Virus record (IMG/VR): IMGVR_UViG_3300043464_000342
Span: 1 to 62,176 of that record
DNA: 62,176 nt
Strand: one strand, 5' to 3'
From: a virus
Shown here: piece by piece, positions 18,001 to 25,026 of the stretch
Layout of the letters: every line of letters starts with the position of its first letter
How positions within the stretch are numbered: the first letter of the stretch is position 1
Notes under the pieces: generated by a model
The model's input: only the letters and a program-made list of their open reading frames with translations
The model's database searches: none
Told to the model about the DNA's origin: nothing
Position numbers and translations under genes: made by a program

Positions 18001-20722
18001 CACTAAACACATCTGACTCATATTCAGAGTCTGTTTCTAATATGAATGCATCTTGAGAATACTTCTCAGCAAAGTCAAATAATAACTTGCTAACTGCTTC
18101 AGTATTAGCTTGTGGACTAATTGATAGAATCATATTAAATGATGGCTCAAATGAACCATTCCATAAGCCACGCTTAGGGTCGCTAAACTTAACAGCTACA
18201 CCATCAACTTTTGCTACTTCATCAATAATATCTTGCTTAGCATCGTTTAATATTTGATTTTCAGCTTCCTTTATCTTAGCAAGAACTTTAGGGTCTTTCT
18301 TTTTAGCGTATTGCTTAACAAACTTGTCATAGTTCAATGACAACTTCTTAATCCTTTTAGTTACAGGCGTAGCTTCACGTACTGTAGCCGGAGTAATTAA
18401 TACAGATATATCTCTAACTAACTTAGGAGCTTGTGTCTTTAAAGACACTGCGGGTTCGCTTGCTGCTTTTAAAATTTCTTTTGGAACTTCTAACTTAACA
18501 CCGTTAAAATCAGCACTTTCAATTATATCTTTTGCTTCATTAGCTGTCATTAATCCATCTTCTATTGCTTTTTGATATTTGCCATCATATAAAGCATCTC
18601 TTATTGCAATAGAATTTTCAACATTAGCAAGTACTTTGTCTTTCCCTTCTATAATTGATTTTGCTATCCTATGATATCCGTCAGCAATTTTAAACTTACC
18701 ACCTTCGCTTCTTGCAACTGATGGTAATCCTTCAGATTTAGGTTCTTTTCCTTCGTTAACTCTATCAATTGCTTCTTTCAAACTCATATCACCACCATCT
18801 CTTGTATCTTCTATGTCTGAAACATTGATTTCACGTTCCCCATTTTTAAACATCCACTCATTTACTTCTTGCGTCCCGCCTTCAGGAGTGACTTCTTCGG
18901 TCCTTGTGGTAACGACTTGAGGTCCTTGGTCTCCTTCGACCACTTGCTGCAATCCCACTTCGGGTTGTTCTGTGCGTAGCACGCCTTCATCTGTTGTTTG
19001 TTTTTGAATGGCATCTTGTTCTGATTTTATAGTTTCTACTACAGCCTCTTCTTGAAGCTGATTCTCTTGAATATTTTTAATCTGCCCTCTGATAGCGGCA
19101 GCTTTATCTTTACCTGTCTGAGTAGTATTACCCTCTAACTTTTTAAGTTGTTTTTCTAATTCAGTAATAGCATTAAGACTTGGCTCGTTAAGTTCAGGAT
19201 TTCCTTGTTTTACTTGCTCTTTAATTGAGTCTGTTACAATTATATCTTGTATTTTAAATTCACGACCTTCATAATCATTTTTAATTTCAATCTTAGTCTT
19301 AGCTAAGTCTTTAGGATTCATAGTATTTATCAACTCATCAACTTGTTGAGCTGTAACATTATCTCCATTTACTTTATAAGTTGGCTTAGCAAGTCTTGCT
19401 TGAACAGTAGACCTTATACCACCCGGTAATTCTGCAAGACCTTCTAATGCAATCTCAGACACATCCATCTCTTGACCTATAGCACCTCTTGCCGCAGCCT
19501 CACCTAATGAGCCACCAACAGCTTCTATACCTGCACCCGTACCAACTGCTCTTGTTACAGCGCCTTTTGTAGCAGCACCTGTTGCTGATTTAGCTGCAGA
19601 TTTGCTTAGTACTTTAGCGCCTACACTTGATGCAAGTTTTCCTGTTAATGCATCAGCAGTACCAATAATAAGACCTCTTGCAACAGCCTTGTTTCTTATG
19701 TTAGTGTATTTCTCAGGGTCTTCAAGGATAGCTTTTACGTTATCCCTTGTCATTTCTTTACCCTTTAATTCTTCTGTAAGTAATTCTCCAAATGTGCTTC
19801 CTGATTCAAGTACACTACTTGCTAAACCAAAAGCATATGGCATTGCTGCAGTCGCTCCTGCAATAGCTCCGGGTATAGCACCGACACCTCCTGCGGCTGC
19901 ACCTGTAGCTGCACCATATGCAGTACCTGCACCAACAGCAGCACCACCTGCTAATAATGCATCTCTATTTGTTGCTAATCCAACAAGTGAACTTGTTATT
20001 AATTCAGGTAAAACAGTTGGATTGGTAACTAATCCTTTTATTACACCAAAAAAACCTTTACCTTCTTTTTCGTAAATTTTTTGATATTCTTGCATTTCTG
20101 CACTTGGCTTCATAGCCTGTACATTTTTATTGGCAGCAATAAATTTATCAATTTGCTCCATTGAGGGCTTGGTTCCCTGTAATAATAAACTGCCTGATTC
20201 TTCTGAAGACTTAGCACCTTTATAACCTGATGCTGCTGCACGAGCTATATCATCAACAAAATCTCCTACACCGATAGGTGAAAACGTATCAATACCTCTT
20301 AATACGTTACCAAATGCTCCTGTAAAATAATCTTCTTCTGTAGGTTCTTCAACAACTCTCTTTGCTTTAGGAATATTTATAGCTTGTTCTCTTGTAATAT
20401 TTTTTAATGGCGTAGTTTCAAACTTAGGAAGCTGAAATTGTGATGCCAAAAAAATATCTTCCGATGGTAATGCCAAAGGAGTTTGTATTTTTTTTTTAGA
20501 AACATCTTGCTGTCCACTAATTCCAAATTCAGGGAACTTTGAAAACAACTCATCTTCATTTGTATATCTTCCACTATTTGCAGTAGCTACAAAATCTTTT
20601 AAAGCGTTAATATTATATCCTTGTAATTCAGGAAACTTAGATATTAAAGTAGCTTCATCAGGATATTTCCCACTATTTGCAGTAGCTACAAAATCTTTTA
20701 ACGCTTGTTTTAAATCCGGCAT
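12092..20722 (-). CDS. Giant polyvalent internal-virion (ejection) protein, 2876 aa
   Basis: The largest gene. In order: two copies of a ~29-residue motif (1-31, 38-66; ALKDFVATANSG...KFPE); a Gly/Ala-rich, possibly membrane-active region (about 225-440); a ParB-like domain with KFKIADGYHRIAKSIIEG (about 625-700); a RelA/SpoT-like domain (about 1125-1290, ending IAEVQVITNE...GHYFYEIQRD); a Lys/Ala-rich coil near 1460-1495; long helical regions; a hydrophobic stretch near 2583-2615; and a Gly/Lys/Ser-rich tail. Size, domain mixture and place beside the tail genes fit a polyvalent protein injected with the DNA. Domain functions are inferred and key residues look partly degenerate. Confidence 0.75.
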   Translation of the reverse strand: MPDLKQALKDFVATANSGKYPDEATLISKFPELQGYNINALKDFVATANSGRYTNEDELFSKFPEFGISGQQDVSKKKIQTPLALPSEDIFLASQFQLPKFETTPLKNITREQAINIPKAKRVVEEPTEEDYFTGAFGNVLRGIDTFSPIGVGDFVDDIARAAASGYKGAKSSEESGSLLLQGTKPSMEQIDKFIAANKNVQAMKPSAEMQEYQKIYEKEGKGFFGVIKGLVTNPTVLPELITSSLVGLATNRDALLAGGAAVGAGTAYGAATGAAAGGVGAIPGAIAGATAAMPYAFGLASSVLESGSTFGELLTEELKGKEMTRDNVKAILEDPEKYTNIRNKAVARGLIIGTADALTGKLASSVGAKVLSKSAAKSATGAATKGAVTRAVGTGAGIEAVGGSLGEAAARGAIGQEMDVSEIALEGLAELPGGIRSTVQARLAKPTYKVNGDNVTAQQVDELINTMNPKDLAKTKIEIKNDYEGREFKIQDIIVTDSIKEQVKQGNPELNEPSLNAITELEKQLKKLEGNTTQTGKDKAAAIRGQIKNIQENQLQEEAVVETIKSEQDAIQKQTTDEGVLRTEQPEVGLQQVVEGDQGPQVVTTRTEEVTPEGGTQEVNEWMFKNGEREINVSDIEDTRDGGDMSLKEAIDRVNEGKEPKSEGLPSVARSEGGKFKIADGYHRIAKSIIEGKDKVLANVENSIAIRDALYDGKYQKAIEDGLMTANEAKDIIESADFNGVKLEVPKEILKAASEPAVSLKTQAPKLVRDISVLITPATVREATPVTKRIKKLSLNYDKFVKQYAKKKDPKVLAKIKEAENQILNDAKQDIIDEVAKVDGVAVKFSDPKRGLWNGSFEPSFNMILSISPQANTEAVSKLLFDFAEKYSQDAFILETDSEYESDVFSGKRDIPLTEFDENNLMHYPQIIYTFDEPITDEQVTDLSVELEKNGVEAFNINNNEIKVSIIKFFEDTDQQNLTEDEQYEERTRDLDSKSIAAEKATADVLGPDVKVKPTVRIKKSSYQGAKNEGTSDPTRQFDRSDVLKSFKESTTKVEALAVELADLRQKEIDLQKEGKKLSPEEQTRFNELNKVVQPAVQRTFETNKKLYEDAKAEVEGIAQDAIAEVDASISPFPIKRPERASVKAIRWYNAFTEKLGDGARVNIVVDTEANADKVFKTIDEKYPGDKELRRITETTDLGYPKRLIEIRTSNGTIAEVQVITNEAYLAKDGLKGFTGDEKQKATAKQKLDAVRARLGWNIPDGLGHYFYEIQRDTNVDENLRDEAARLSDLYYDAFTNPNSTLAESFMNDVEAFKNNVDAADKSQWDVGNNGKAPQSLIDYKPVQAKATLVIEEEEQFVPVQASEVKTDAFTKDNAIDYLEDEKETESGRTVTYISSLTVEARNADGDPIGTITKLTDEDKMFSFTAEDIDGNEIGFDGFETLGEAKQAVADSYNKIKKKEFTKEQKKKAKEKAKVEAKKAKAKAKAEPTVEEQVTGALDDLLALDPNDKTTLQKIQSGLDKVIKDIDKFEKENLGVNIALPIMKTILKAIKALVDAGVTLQEAIKRVAKDNNVNSRDVIDGINAVSQIAPIQAQYDALMTKADELIARQKSRGIADAKIVSNLDTFIRNSEVYKNANDAQKKIMEREARTKMGAAPKRAVSIGRVLGALKDITNISREEKMLVIKQIRDLSRDAAKELAKDIREMASKGKITSIQAANIVSRFGKVNMLNEISVSNFVDYMAKVFANAEYADKIDVAKSKLKMAKKNIVTKIGIADGLVGPLNRLFSINPTLIPNDYLGRYLELVDMFGARQAVLTLDEKSAVTKDVEAILNEIDNEQSKADELADRFNASENKVFKDDELDYAASVKKMLDEKEIDEKEAETMRKYKDDIAPQVEETELTENELAEERKELTDAVKKSIVDGSELSTKDERDLAKELSRLIKTDAVDGLTNTELKNLLKVIGNINNNYLPHYTQLMVEKMNAINNGKVLTSAIKKSKVAPLSGLYSRAKSLITKKGAIFEMIRRNPLFNIDQLFGDFKTKDIFNSILNKAAEGEAKFSAELKKVQNILEKAEEKVAKSFKLDPNKTLMSKFKMMTYMIQLEFESNKGNKEVNPAANYLKATIKHIDAGKSQFAEREAEMLQDILNQYSDADGNIDNEKLYNSFNQAEKDAIKDIRGVNESLREKAEYTAAIIRGDRISPLNNYVHLNVLHEHQPNDLTAGSAFITEYNDSMRPSTKAKSLIARTGKVSPLNFDVFASAQRGAKFVLMDYNLTEPIRTARKTINQTVANLEQEGRIPKEKREIINAINSAFEEAIENLLTNTYVSTSIADDVIDYINKQGYRAILAGTGRFISELSSNIGFALISDPKAFTEGVKYKGIIMSTDAPLVMENVNSKQTNRIFPTDTLSGKLIDTSILNQASGIKGGKAKNTVANKIQQIWNLSGKKYTNLIELQADALISTPDKAIMRPMWFGSFANQFKNITGKEVDFEKIAANDEAYMQDNKEAIDKAKTLADERSVMTGATDNAFMGILKGTTKPNQSATLRAFNNFNNFMTRFLIFEFVTARTAINAAMGNGSLDKKQGAALLGAVTTRMIVYTLLTQMMGAGLMGLFFDDEEEETEKSFMQKLGQAFTSAFTSLTLGRDFGNATKMMVNYGLERVNENYLDFLREGDYDPYKDAIQYSIVPAEQKGRQRDLSDFLLNMGGAFGPALKTADFITRKALESEKTKEDAIARREKELNVRMPLEILGNAGFVPLYKDIRKAVMKDLYKDLENAERTAGDKKQAEAQKLQGFQNQEDMKRYDYDLWYRTFGPEAPDYDAKQAEKLIKREKDSVERAIKDEMYDYTPKSKKGFGSSGFGGSKGKSKGGFGTSKFGQ
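18433..18448. repeat. 16-bp palindrome, variant copy (TTTAAA centre)
   Basis: GTGTCTTTAAAGACAC is a perfect palindrome differing by one base from the other nine copies. It lies inside the giant ejection-protein gene. Confidence 0.7.
20600..20722 (-). repeat. Tandem N-terminal motif repeat in the giant protein
   Basis: Two coding repeats about 105 bp apart each encode LKDFVATANSG(K/R)Y followed by KFPE(L/F); the DNA of the core is identical in both copies. The placement at the very N-terminus suggests a docking or packaging tag. Confidence 0.7.
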
Positions 20723-20743
20723 AATTAATTATTTTATTTTGTT

Positions 20744-22525
20744 CTACCTAACATTACCACCTGTAATACCTCCACCACCTGTAGGAGCGCCATTAACTCT
20801 TATAAATTGTTCAAGGTTTGCCTTTTCTACTGCAGCCTCAGATTTATTTGAGTTTGCATTATAAGTAAACCTTTGACCATTTGGAGCAATAACTTCAACG
20901 TCATTTCCAAAAACTCCACCTATATCGGTTACTTTAAAAGTAGGACCCAATATATTTTGCAATGATTGACTTGATTTCTTTGACTTTATATTAAATAATT
21001 CAGGCATTACATTTACTACAGGAGCAGTAGGTGTTTCTCCTGCTCTTATAGATTTAACTGTTCTCCATTCTTCAGGTTTTAATGAACCATACGTGGTACC
21101 ACCACCACCTGCTCTTACTGCTTTTTCTCTATCTACTACACCGTGAAGTTCAACTCCTGTACCTGAAAAATCAAATAAACTAATTGGTTTACCTGCAGCA
21201 TCTAACATTGATATTGTTCTATTCTTTTTACCATCTGCATAAGAGAGTTTAACAAGACCCGGAGTACTTACATCAATGCCAAGTAACCCTTGCGCCTGAG
21301 CACTTGGAGTACCCAATAATATATCTGCTGCTGCTTTTTTCTCAGCAGCCGTTTTACCTGTATATAATTGATTCCAAGCACCTGCTGCTGCTGCTTCATT
21401 TTTCTTCTCTTTACCTGCTTCATACTGCCATTGTTGTGGTTGAGGACCATAAGGTTGGTATCCTGTCATCTTAATATTTTTCTCATTATCCAATCTTGAT
21501 AACAACTGAGTTCTAACCCAATCCTTAGCTTCTTTTAATTGAGTCTTATAATTAGCTCCATCAGTATCTATTATAGGCAATCCTGTAGATTGATTAATCT
21601 TAATTAATATCTTGCTCTTATCTTTAGCAGCCTCCTCTTTATCATAAGTGAATGATTCTTGACCATATGTACCTACATTCTCTGTTAATACCGAAGTGAT
21701 ATTATATGGATTAGCAAAGTATGAATTTATCTGTTGGTCTATAGCATTATTTGCATTTTTAACAATAGCTTTTACAGTAGGGTCAGTAGATGCTTCATTT
21801 TCTTTTAAGCCCATAAGCTCAGTTACGGTACCTTCTTTTGTAGTAGTAGCTGCAGTAAATAAAGTATTCTTTATCTCACCCATATTTTTCACCGTGTTAT
21901 TAATGGCTGCATCAGCATCCCAAGTAGGAATATCTGCTAATATTTTGCCCTTTAATACATTTACGGGAGCTACATCTTGAGTCAACTCCATCACTCCTGT
22001 ATCAGGATTAGGTCTCATTATACCAACATTTACCACACCCGTTGATGGGTCAATGATAGCTTTAGATTTTGAGAAATCAGCAAATCCTTCTATTGATGCC
22101 ATATTAGCACCTGTTAACGCCTGAAGTTTACCACTTTGGATACCCTCCATTTTAGTCTTATAATTTTCTTGATATAACTTTTGTAATTCAAACAGTGTGT
22201 TTGTACCATCTACATAGTTCTGTCTTCTATATGTATAATCTTGTAGCTTCATTTGACCTGACTTTAATAGTCGGTTGTCAATCATCTGCTGCTCCATCAT
22301 TGAATGCGCATAATCATTTGTAAACTTATTGGCATCCTGATACTGTCCCTGTGGTGCGTTCTGTAATACGTTTTGAAATTCACGTGTAGCTTGGTCGATG
22401 TCAGCTTTCTTTTTATTACGAATCTCCACCTCTTGTTTAAGCATATCAGATATGCCTTTGCCGACTTCAGCCCAATTGACCTGACTATCTGCGTTTCGTT
22501 CTGCGTATTTATAATATGTAGCCAT
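20744..22525 (-). CDS. Internal virion protein, 593 aa
   Basis: A Gln/Lys-rich, largely helical protein; the first 180 residues are strongly amphipathic (VGKGISDMLKQEVEIRNKKKADID...), followed by a mixed region with a Gly-rich C-terminus (GGGGITGGNVR). Its place between the giant ejection protein and a small Ala/Gln-rich protein parallels the trio of internal core proteins in T7-like phages. No enzymatic motif was recognised. Confidence 0.65.
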   Translation of the reverse strand: MATYYKYAERNADSQVNWAEVGKGISDMLKQEVEIRNKKKADIDQATREFQNVLQNAPQGQYQDANKFTNDYAHSMMEQQMIDNRLLKSGQMKLQDYTYRRQNYVDGTNTLFELQKLYQENYKTKMEGIQSGKLQALTGANMASIEGFADFSKSKAIIDPSTGVVNVGIMRPNPDTGVMELTQDVAPVNVLKGKILADIPTWDADAAINNTVKNMGEIKNTLFTAATTTKEGTVTELMGLKENEASTDPTVKAIVKNANNAIDQQINSYFANPYNITSVLTENVGTYGQESFTYDKEEAAKDKSKILIKINQSTGLPIIDTDGANYKTQLKEAKDWVRTQLLSRLDNEKNIKMTGYQPYGPQPQQWQYEAGKEKKNEAAAAGAWNQLYTGKTAAEKKAAADILLGTPSAQAQGLLGIDVSTPGLVKLSYADGKKNRTISMLDAAGKPISLFDFSGTGVELHGVVDREKAVRAGGGGTTYGSLKPEEWRTVKSIRAGETPTAPVVNVMPELFNIKSKKSSQSLQNILGPTFKVTDIGGVFGNDVEVIAPNGQRFTYNANSNKSEAAVEKANLEQFIRVNGAPTGGGGITGGNVR

Positions 22526-22551
22526 AATGTTATTCGGTTTCTTTTTTATTA

Positions 22552-23250
22552 TTAACTACCACCTAATCCGGGTACATTAAAAGGATTTGTTATAAATGGA
22601 CTTGCATTTGCAAACGGATTCGTATCCTGTGGCAATGCAAATCTATCAGGTCTAACTGAGAGAGGATTTCCTAATGCATCTGTATTTTGCTTAGAAAATA
22701 AAGGAACAAAGTTACTAATACCTTGTTGTGCAATACTTTGAATGCCTTGCATAGCTTGTTGAGTAGCTTGAGCTTCTAATTGTTGAGCGTCTCTTGCAGC
22801 TTTTTGTGCACCTGCAACTTCTTCTAAATCTAAATTATACCCAAGACCTGCTAAACGAGCTTCTTCTGTAGCAGCTAATTTTTGAAGGTTCATCAAGTCT
22901 TGACCCATTGCTGTTCTTATCCCTGCTTGTCCTTGTTGCTGTGCCATTTGAATACGTCCTGCTGTTGCAGCCGCACCTCTTTCGCTCTCTACTCCTGCTT
23001 GAATAGCTTGAGCACCTTGAGAAAGCAATGCTTCCCTTTCTAATTCATATGGTTCTTTTTGGATAGCTAAGTTCTCATAGAAGTTTACCTCAAGTTTTTT
23101 TCTTGCTTCTGCCATAGCTTGTTCAGCATCTTTCTCAGCTTGACGCTGTGCTTGCCTCTGCTTCCCTGCTTGTGCAAAAGACATACCTGTAGTACCTGCT
23201 GATAGTGCTAAACTACCTAATGCTATTGCTGTTGTTGTTGCGACTGCCAT
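22552..23250 (-). CDS. Internal virion/ejection protein, 232 aa
   Basis: The N-terminus is hydrophobic (ALGSLALSAGTTGMSFAQAG, a possible membrane segment), followed by a long Ala/Gln/Glu helix to about residue 170 and a Pro/Asn-rich C-terminus. This is the layout of small ejected core proteins of short-tailed phages. It starts 2 nt after the GNAT-like gene ends on this strand, within the virion operon. Confidence 0.65.
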   Translation of the reverse strand: MAVATTTAIALGSLALSAGTTGMSFAQAGKQRQAQRQAEKDAEQAMAEARKKLEVNFYENLAIQKEPYELEREALLSQGAQAIQAGVESERGAAATAGRIQMAQQQGQAGIRTAMGQDLMNLQKLAATEEARLAGLGYNLDLEEVAGAQKAARDAQQLEAQATQQAMQGIQSIAQQGISNFVPLFSKQNTDALGNPLSVRPDRFALPQDTNPFANASPFITNPFNVPGLGGS

Positions 23251-23251
23251 A

Positions 23252-23662
23252 TTATAATATTTTTATCATCTCGTTTGTATAAGAATCTCCTTTGATGTAT
23301 CCAAGTTCTTCGTACATTCCTATAAGACTTTCATTTTTAATTAATGCGTAACTATATTTACTTCCTGATTTTTTACAAATCTCTGTCAACGCTGACACCA
23401 ATAACTTAATGGCGTCTCTTCTTTGTAGCTTGTTGGTATATTCCTTGTTCGATATTATCCAATCTACCCAAGCTACTTTGGAATTAGTCAGATACATAAA
23501 GCCGGCACATATAGGCGTATCACCATCATAAACTATGATACCACCCTTGCCATCGTTAGGAAGGAAATCTCTTTTAGGAGGTTCCCATCCCCACTGTTTC
23601 CACCATCCTACGAGAATATCATCGTAATCGGTTTCGCTCAGTTCTTTTATGATTAAATCCAT
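23252..23662 (-). CDS. GNAT-like acetyltransferase of the tail region, 136 aa
   Basis: The protein has GNAT-like features: a central GGIIVYDGDTPICAGFMYL strand pair, a helix with QRRDAIKLLV, and a C-terminal LIKNESLIGMYEELGYIKG that resembles GNAT motif B. The acetyl-CoA loop is less typical than in the protein at 9865. Related proteins occur in the same place, between tail hub and core proteins, in other Bacteroidota phages; the target is unknown. A promoter-like box lies just upstream. Confidence 0.6.
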   Translation of the reverse strand: MDLIIKELSETDYDDILVGWWKQWGWEPPKRDFLPNDGKGGIIVYDGDTPICAGFMYLTNSKVAWVDWIISNKEYTNKLQRRDAIKLLVSALTEICKKSGSKYSYALIKNESLIGMYEELGYIKGDSYTNEMIKIL

Positions 23663-23669
23663 ATTCTTA

Positions 23670-23677
23670 CAAAGATA
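23670..23677 (-). promoter_or_regulatory. -7 promoter element TATCTTTG (minus strand)
   Basis: TATCTTTG on the minus strand matches TAnnTTTG and lies 8 nt before the start of the 136-aa gene. The leader would be extremely short, and no clear -33 box is visible. Confidence 0.35.
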
Positions 23678-23683
23678 TTAAAT

Positions 23684-24487
23684 TTAAGGAAAACTTTTCA
23701 TAACTTCTGTCTGAACAACAAACAGTTCAACCTTATCTGTAGACGAGTTTTCGATATTAAATGTACAATAGTGTCCAAGTACCCCGTGAGACTCCGCAAC
23801 CGAGTTCTTAATATACAAGAAAAAGGCATTTTGTATAGGTATAGGAGTGGTTCCCGGGATTGTGGTATTAATCGTTAATTGGTTAACAGCATTAGGCAAA
23901 TCTACTGTAATAGCCGTTACCTTACCGCATAATACCGGAGTGGTATAAGGAGGCACTGAGAAATATAAAAGGTCTCCAATACTAATAATGCTACCTATTT
24001 CTATATTAATTGCAAACTTAACCACATTACCGCCTGTCACTTGACTACTTCTTCCAATACCATTTACGCTTCTTAAAGCAAGCTCGCCAACAGAGTTATT
24101 TCTAACAAATGCAAAAAACGAAGCCTCTTTCTTCTCAAACCAATTGGCATCAATAAATCCTGAATATTGCAAGTCAGTCTCTAAAGTAACACCCCATTTA
24201 GCGTCTCCCTCTAAGTTAATGGTCTTAAATAGTTTATTCTCAAGTGGTGCTGCATTAAATACGCTTTGTACTGTTGATGGAGTATAAGCTGCTGCAGCAT
24301 CTCCAATCTTTACAAACCAAGGCGCATAGAAAGTGTTTCTATTCTCATTTACATTATGTCTGTATAAATCACCCCCCTTAAAAGTATAGAAATAGTTGTT
24401 CATTCCTATCATCCATTCAGGAATAAAGGAGTAAAAGGATACCCACCCGTTGACCATATTGCTATACGATAATGTATAATTTGCCAT
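23684..24487 (-). CDS. Tail protein, 267 aa (crAss-like type)
   Basis: The N-terminus (YSNMVNGWVSFYSFIPEWMIGMNNYFYTF...LYRHN) is a conserved signature of a tail/muzzle-associated protein in crAss-like and other Bacteroidota short-tailed phages. The rest is beta-rich. It lies downstream of the large tail hub gene. The exact place in the tail cannot be fixed from sequence. Confidence 0.7.
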   Translation of the reverse strand: MANYTLSYSNMVNGWVSFYSFIPEWMIGMNNYFYTFKGGDLYRHNVNENRNTFYAPWFVKIGDAAAAYTPSTVQSVFNAAPLENKLFKTINLEGDAKWGVTLETDLQYSGFIDANWFEKKEASFFAFVRNNSVGELALRSVNGIGRSSQVTGGNVVKFAINIEIGSIISIGDLLYFSVPPYTTPVLCGKVTAITVDLPNAVNQLTINTTIPGTTPIPIQNAFFLYIKNSVAESHGVLGHYCTFNIENSSTDKVELFVVQTEVMKSFP

Positions 24488-24499
24488 AGTTTATTTATT

Positions 24500-25009
24500 T
24501 TAGATTGGACATAAAGGCAACATCGGCCAAAACGATTGATGTGTTAATGAAGTGCTATATGTTGCTATTATTGTACCTCCCGAATTTCTCAATTCCAATG
24601 TAAAATAAACCGGAGTAGCCGAGCCACTTGGTTCAAAATACAATAATTCTCCCGTAGGTGGCGTTGAATCAGATACCGTAACTGTTGCTGTACTTGAAGG
24701 CGTTCCTGTAGTTCGTGTTATATAAGAACCTGCAGGAGCATTAGTTGTATTGATTGTGTATCTTACTGAACAAGCTGCATTGTCATTACAATTATTTTGC
24801 CTACAAAGAGGAGAACCTAACGAAATACTTACTTCGCAAGAAGGACATTCTTGTTGTGGTAATAATGTACAATCTACCTGCTCTCTTACTATTACACCAT
24901 TAGAATAGAATCCATCAGGCGCACATTCAGTCAAAGCATCATCCGTGAATACTGCTGTTGCAGACCCAAGGGATGGTGCGTTTAAATAGTATGATGAACT
25001 TGTTGCCAT
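24500..25009 (-). CDS. Tail-associated protein with duplicated Cys-rich C-terminal domain, 169 aa
   Basis: Residues 1-58 form a unique N-terminal part (ending CSCE-type cysteines). Residues 59-169 are nearly identical to the last 109 residues of the 1613-aa tail protein encoded just upstream on this strand (CRQNNCNDNAACSVRY ... SFWPMLPLC). The domain has a Cys cluster and an Ig-like beta pattern (SATVTVSDSTPPTG). A surface-exposed, possibly receptor-contacting role is inference. Confidence 0.75.
   Translation of the reverse strand: MATSSSYYLNAPSLGSATAVFTDDALTECAPDGFYSNGVIVREQVDCTLLPQQECPSCEVSISLGSPLCRQNNCNDNAACSVRYTINTTNAPAGSYITRTTGTPSSTATVTVSDSTPPTGELLYFEPSGSATPVYFTLELRNSGGTIIATYSTSLTHQSFWPMLPLCPI
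24503..24835 (-). repeat. Duplicated tail domain, copy in the 169-aa protein
   Basis: Encodes 111 residues that align almost without gaps to the C-terminal domain of the neighbouring 1613-aa protein (25030-25356). Confidence 0.85.
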
Positions 25010-25026
25010 TTATTTTTTATTTAAAA

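Noticed and set aside
19602-20075. 157-aa plus-strand ORF inside the giant gene
   Set aside because: Antisense of the Gly/Ala-rich region, which by codon bias yields long open frames on the other strand.
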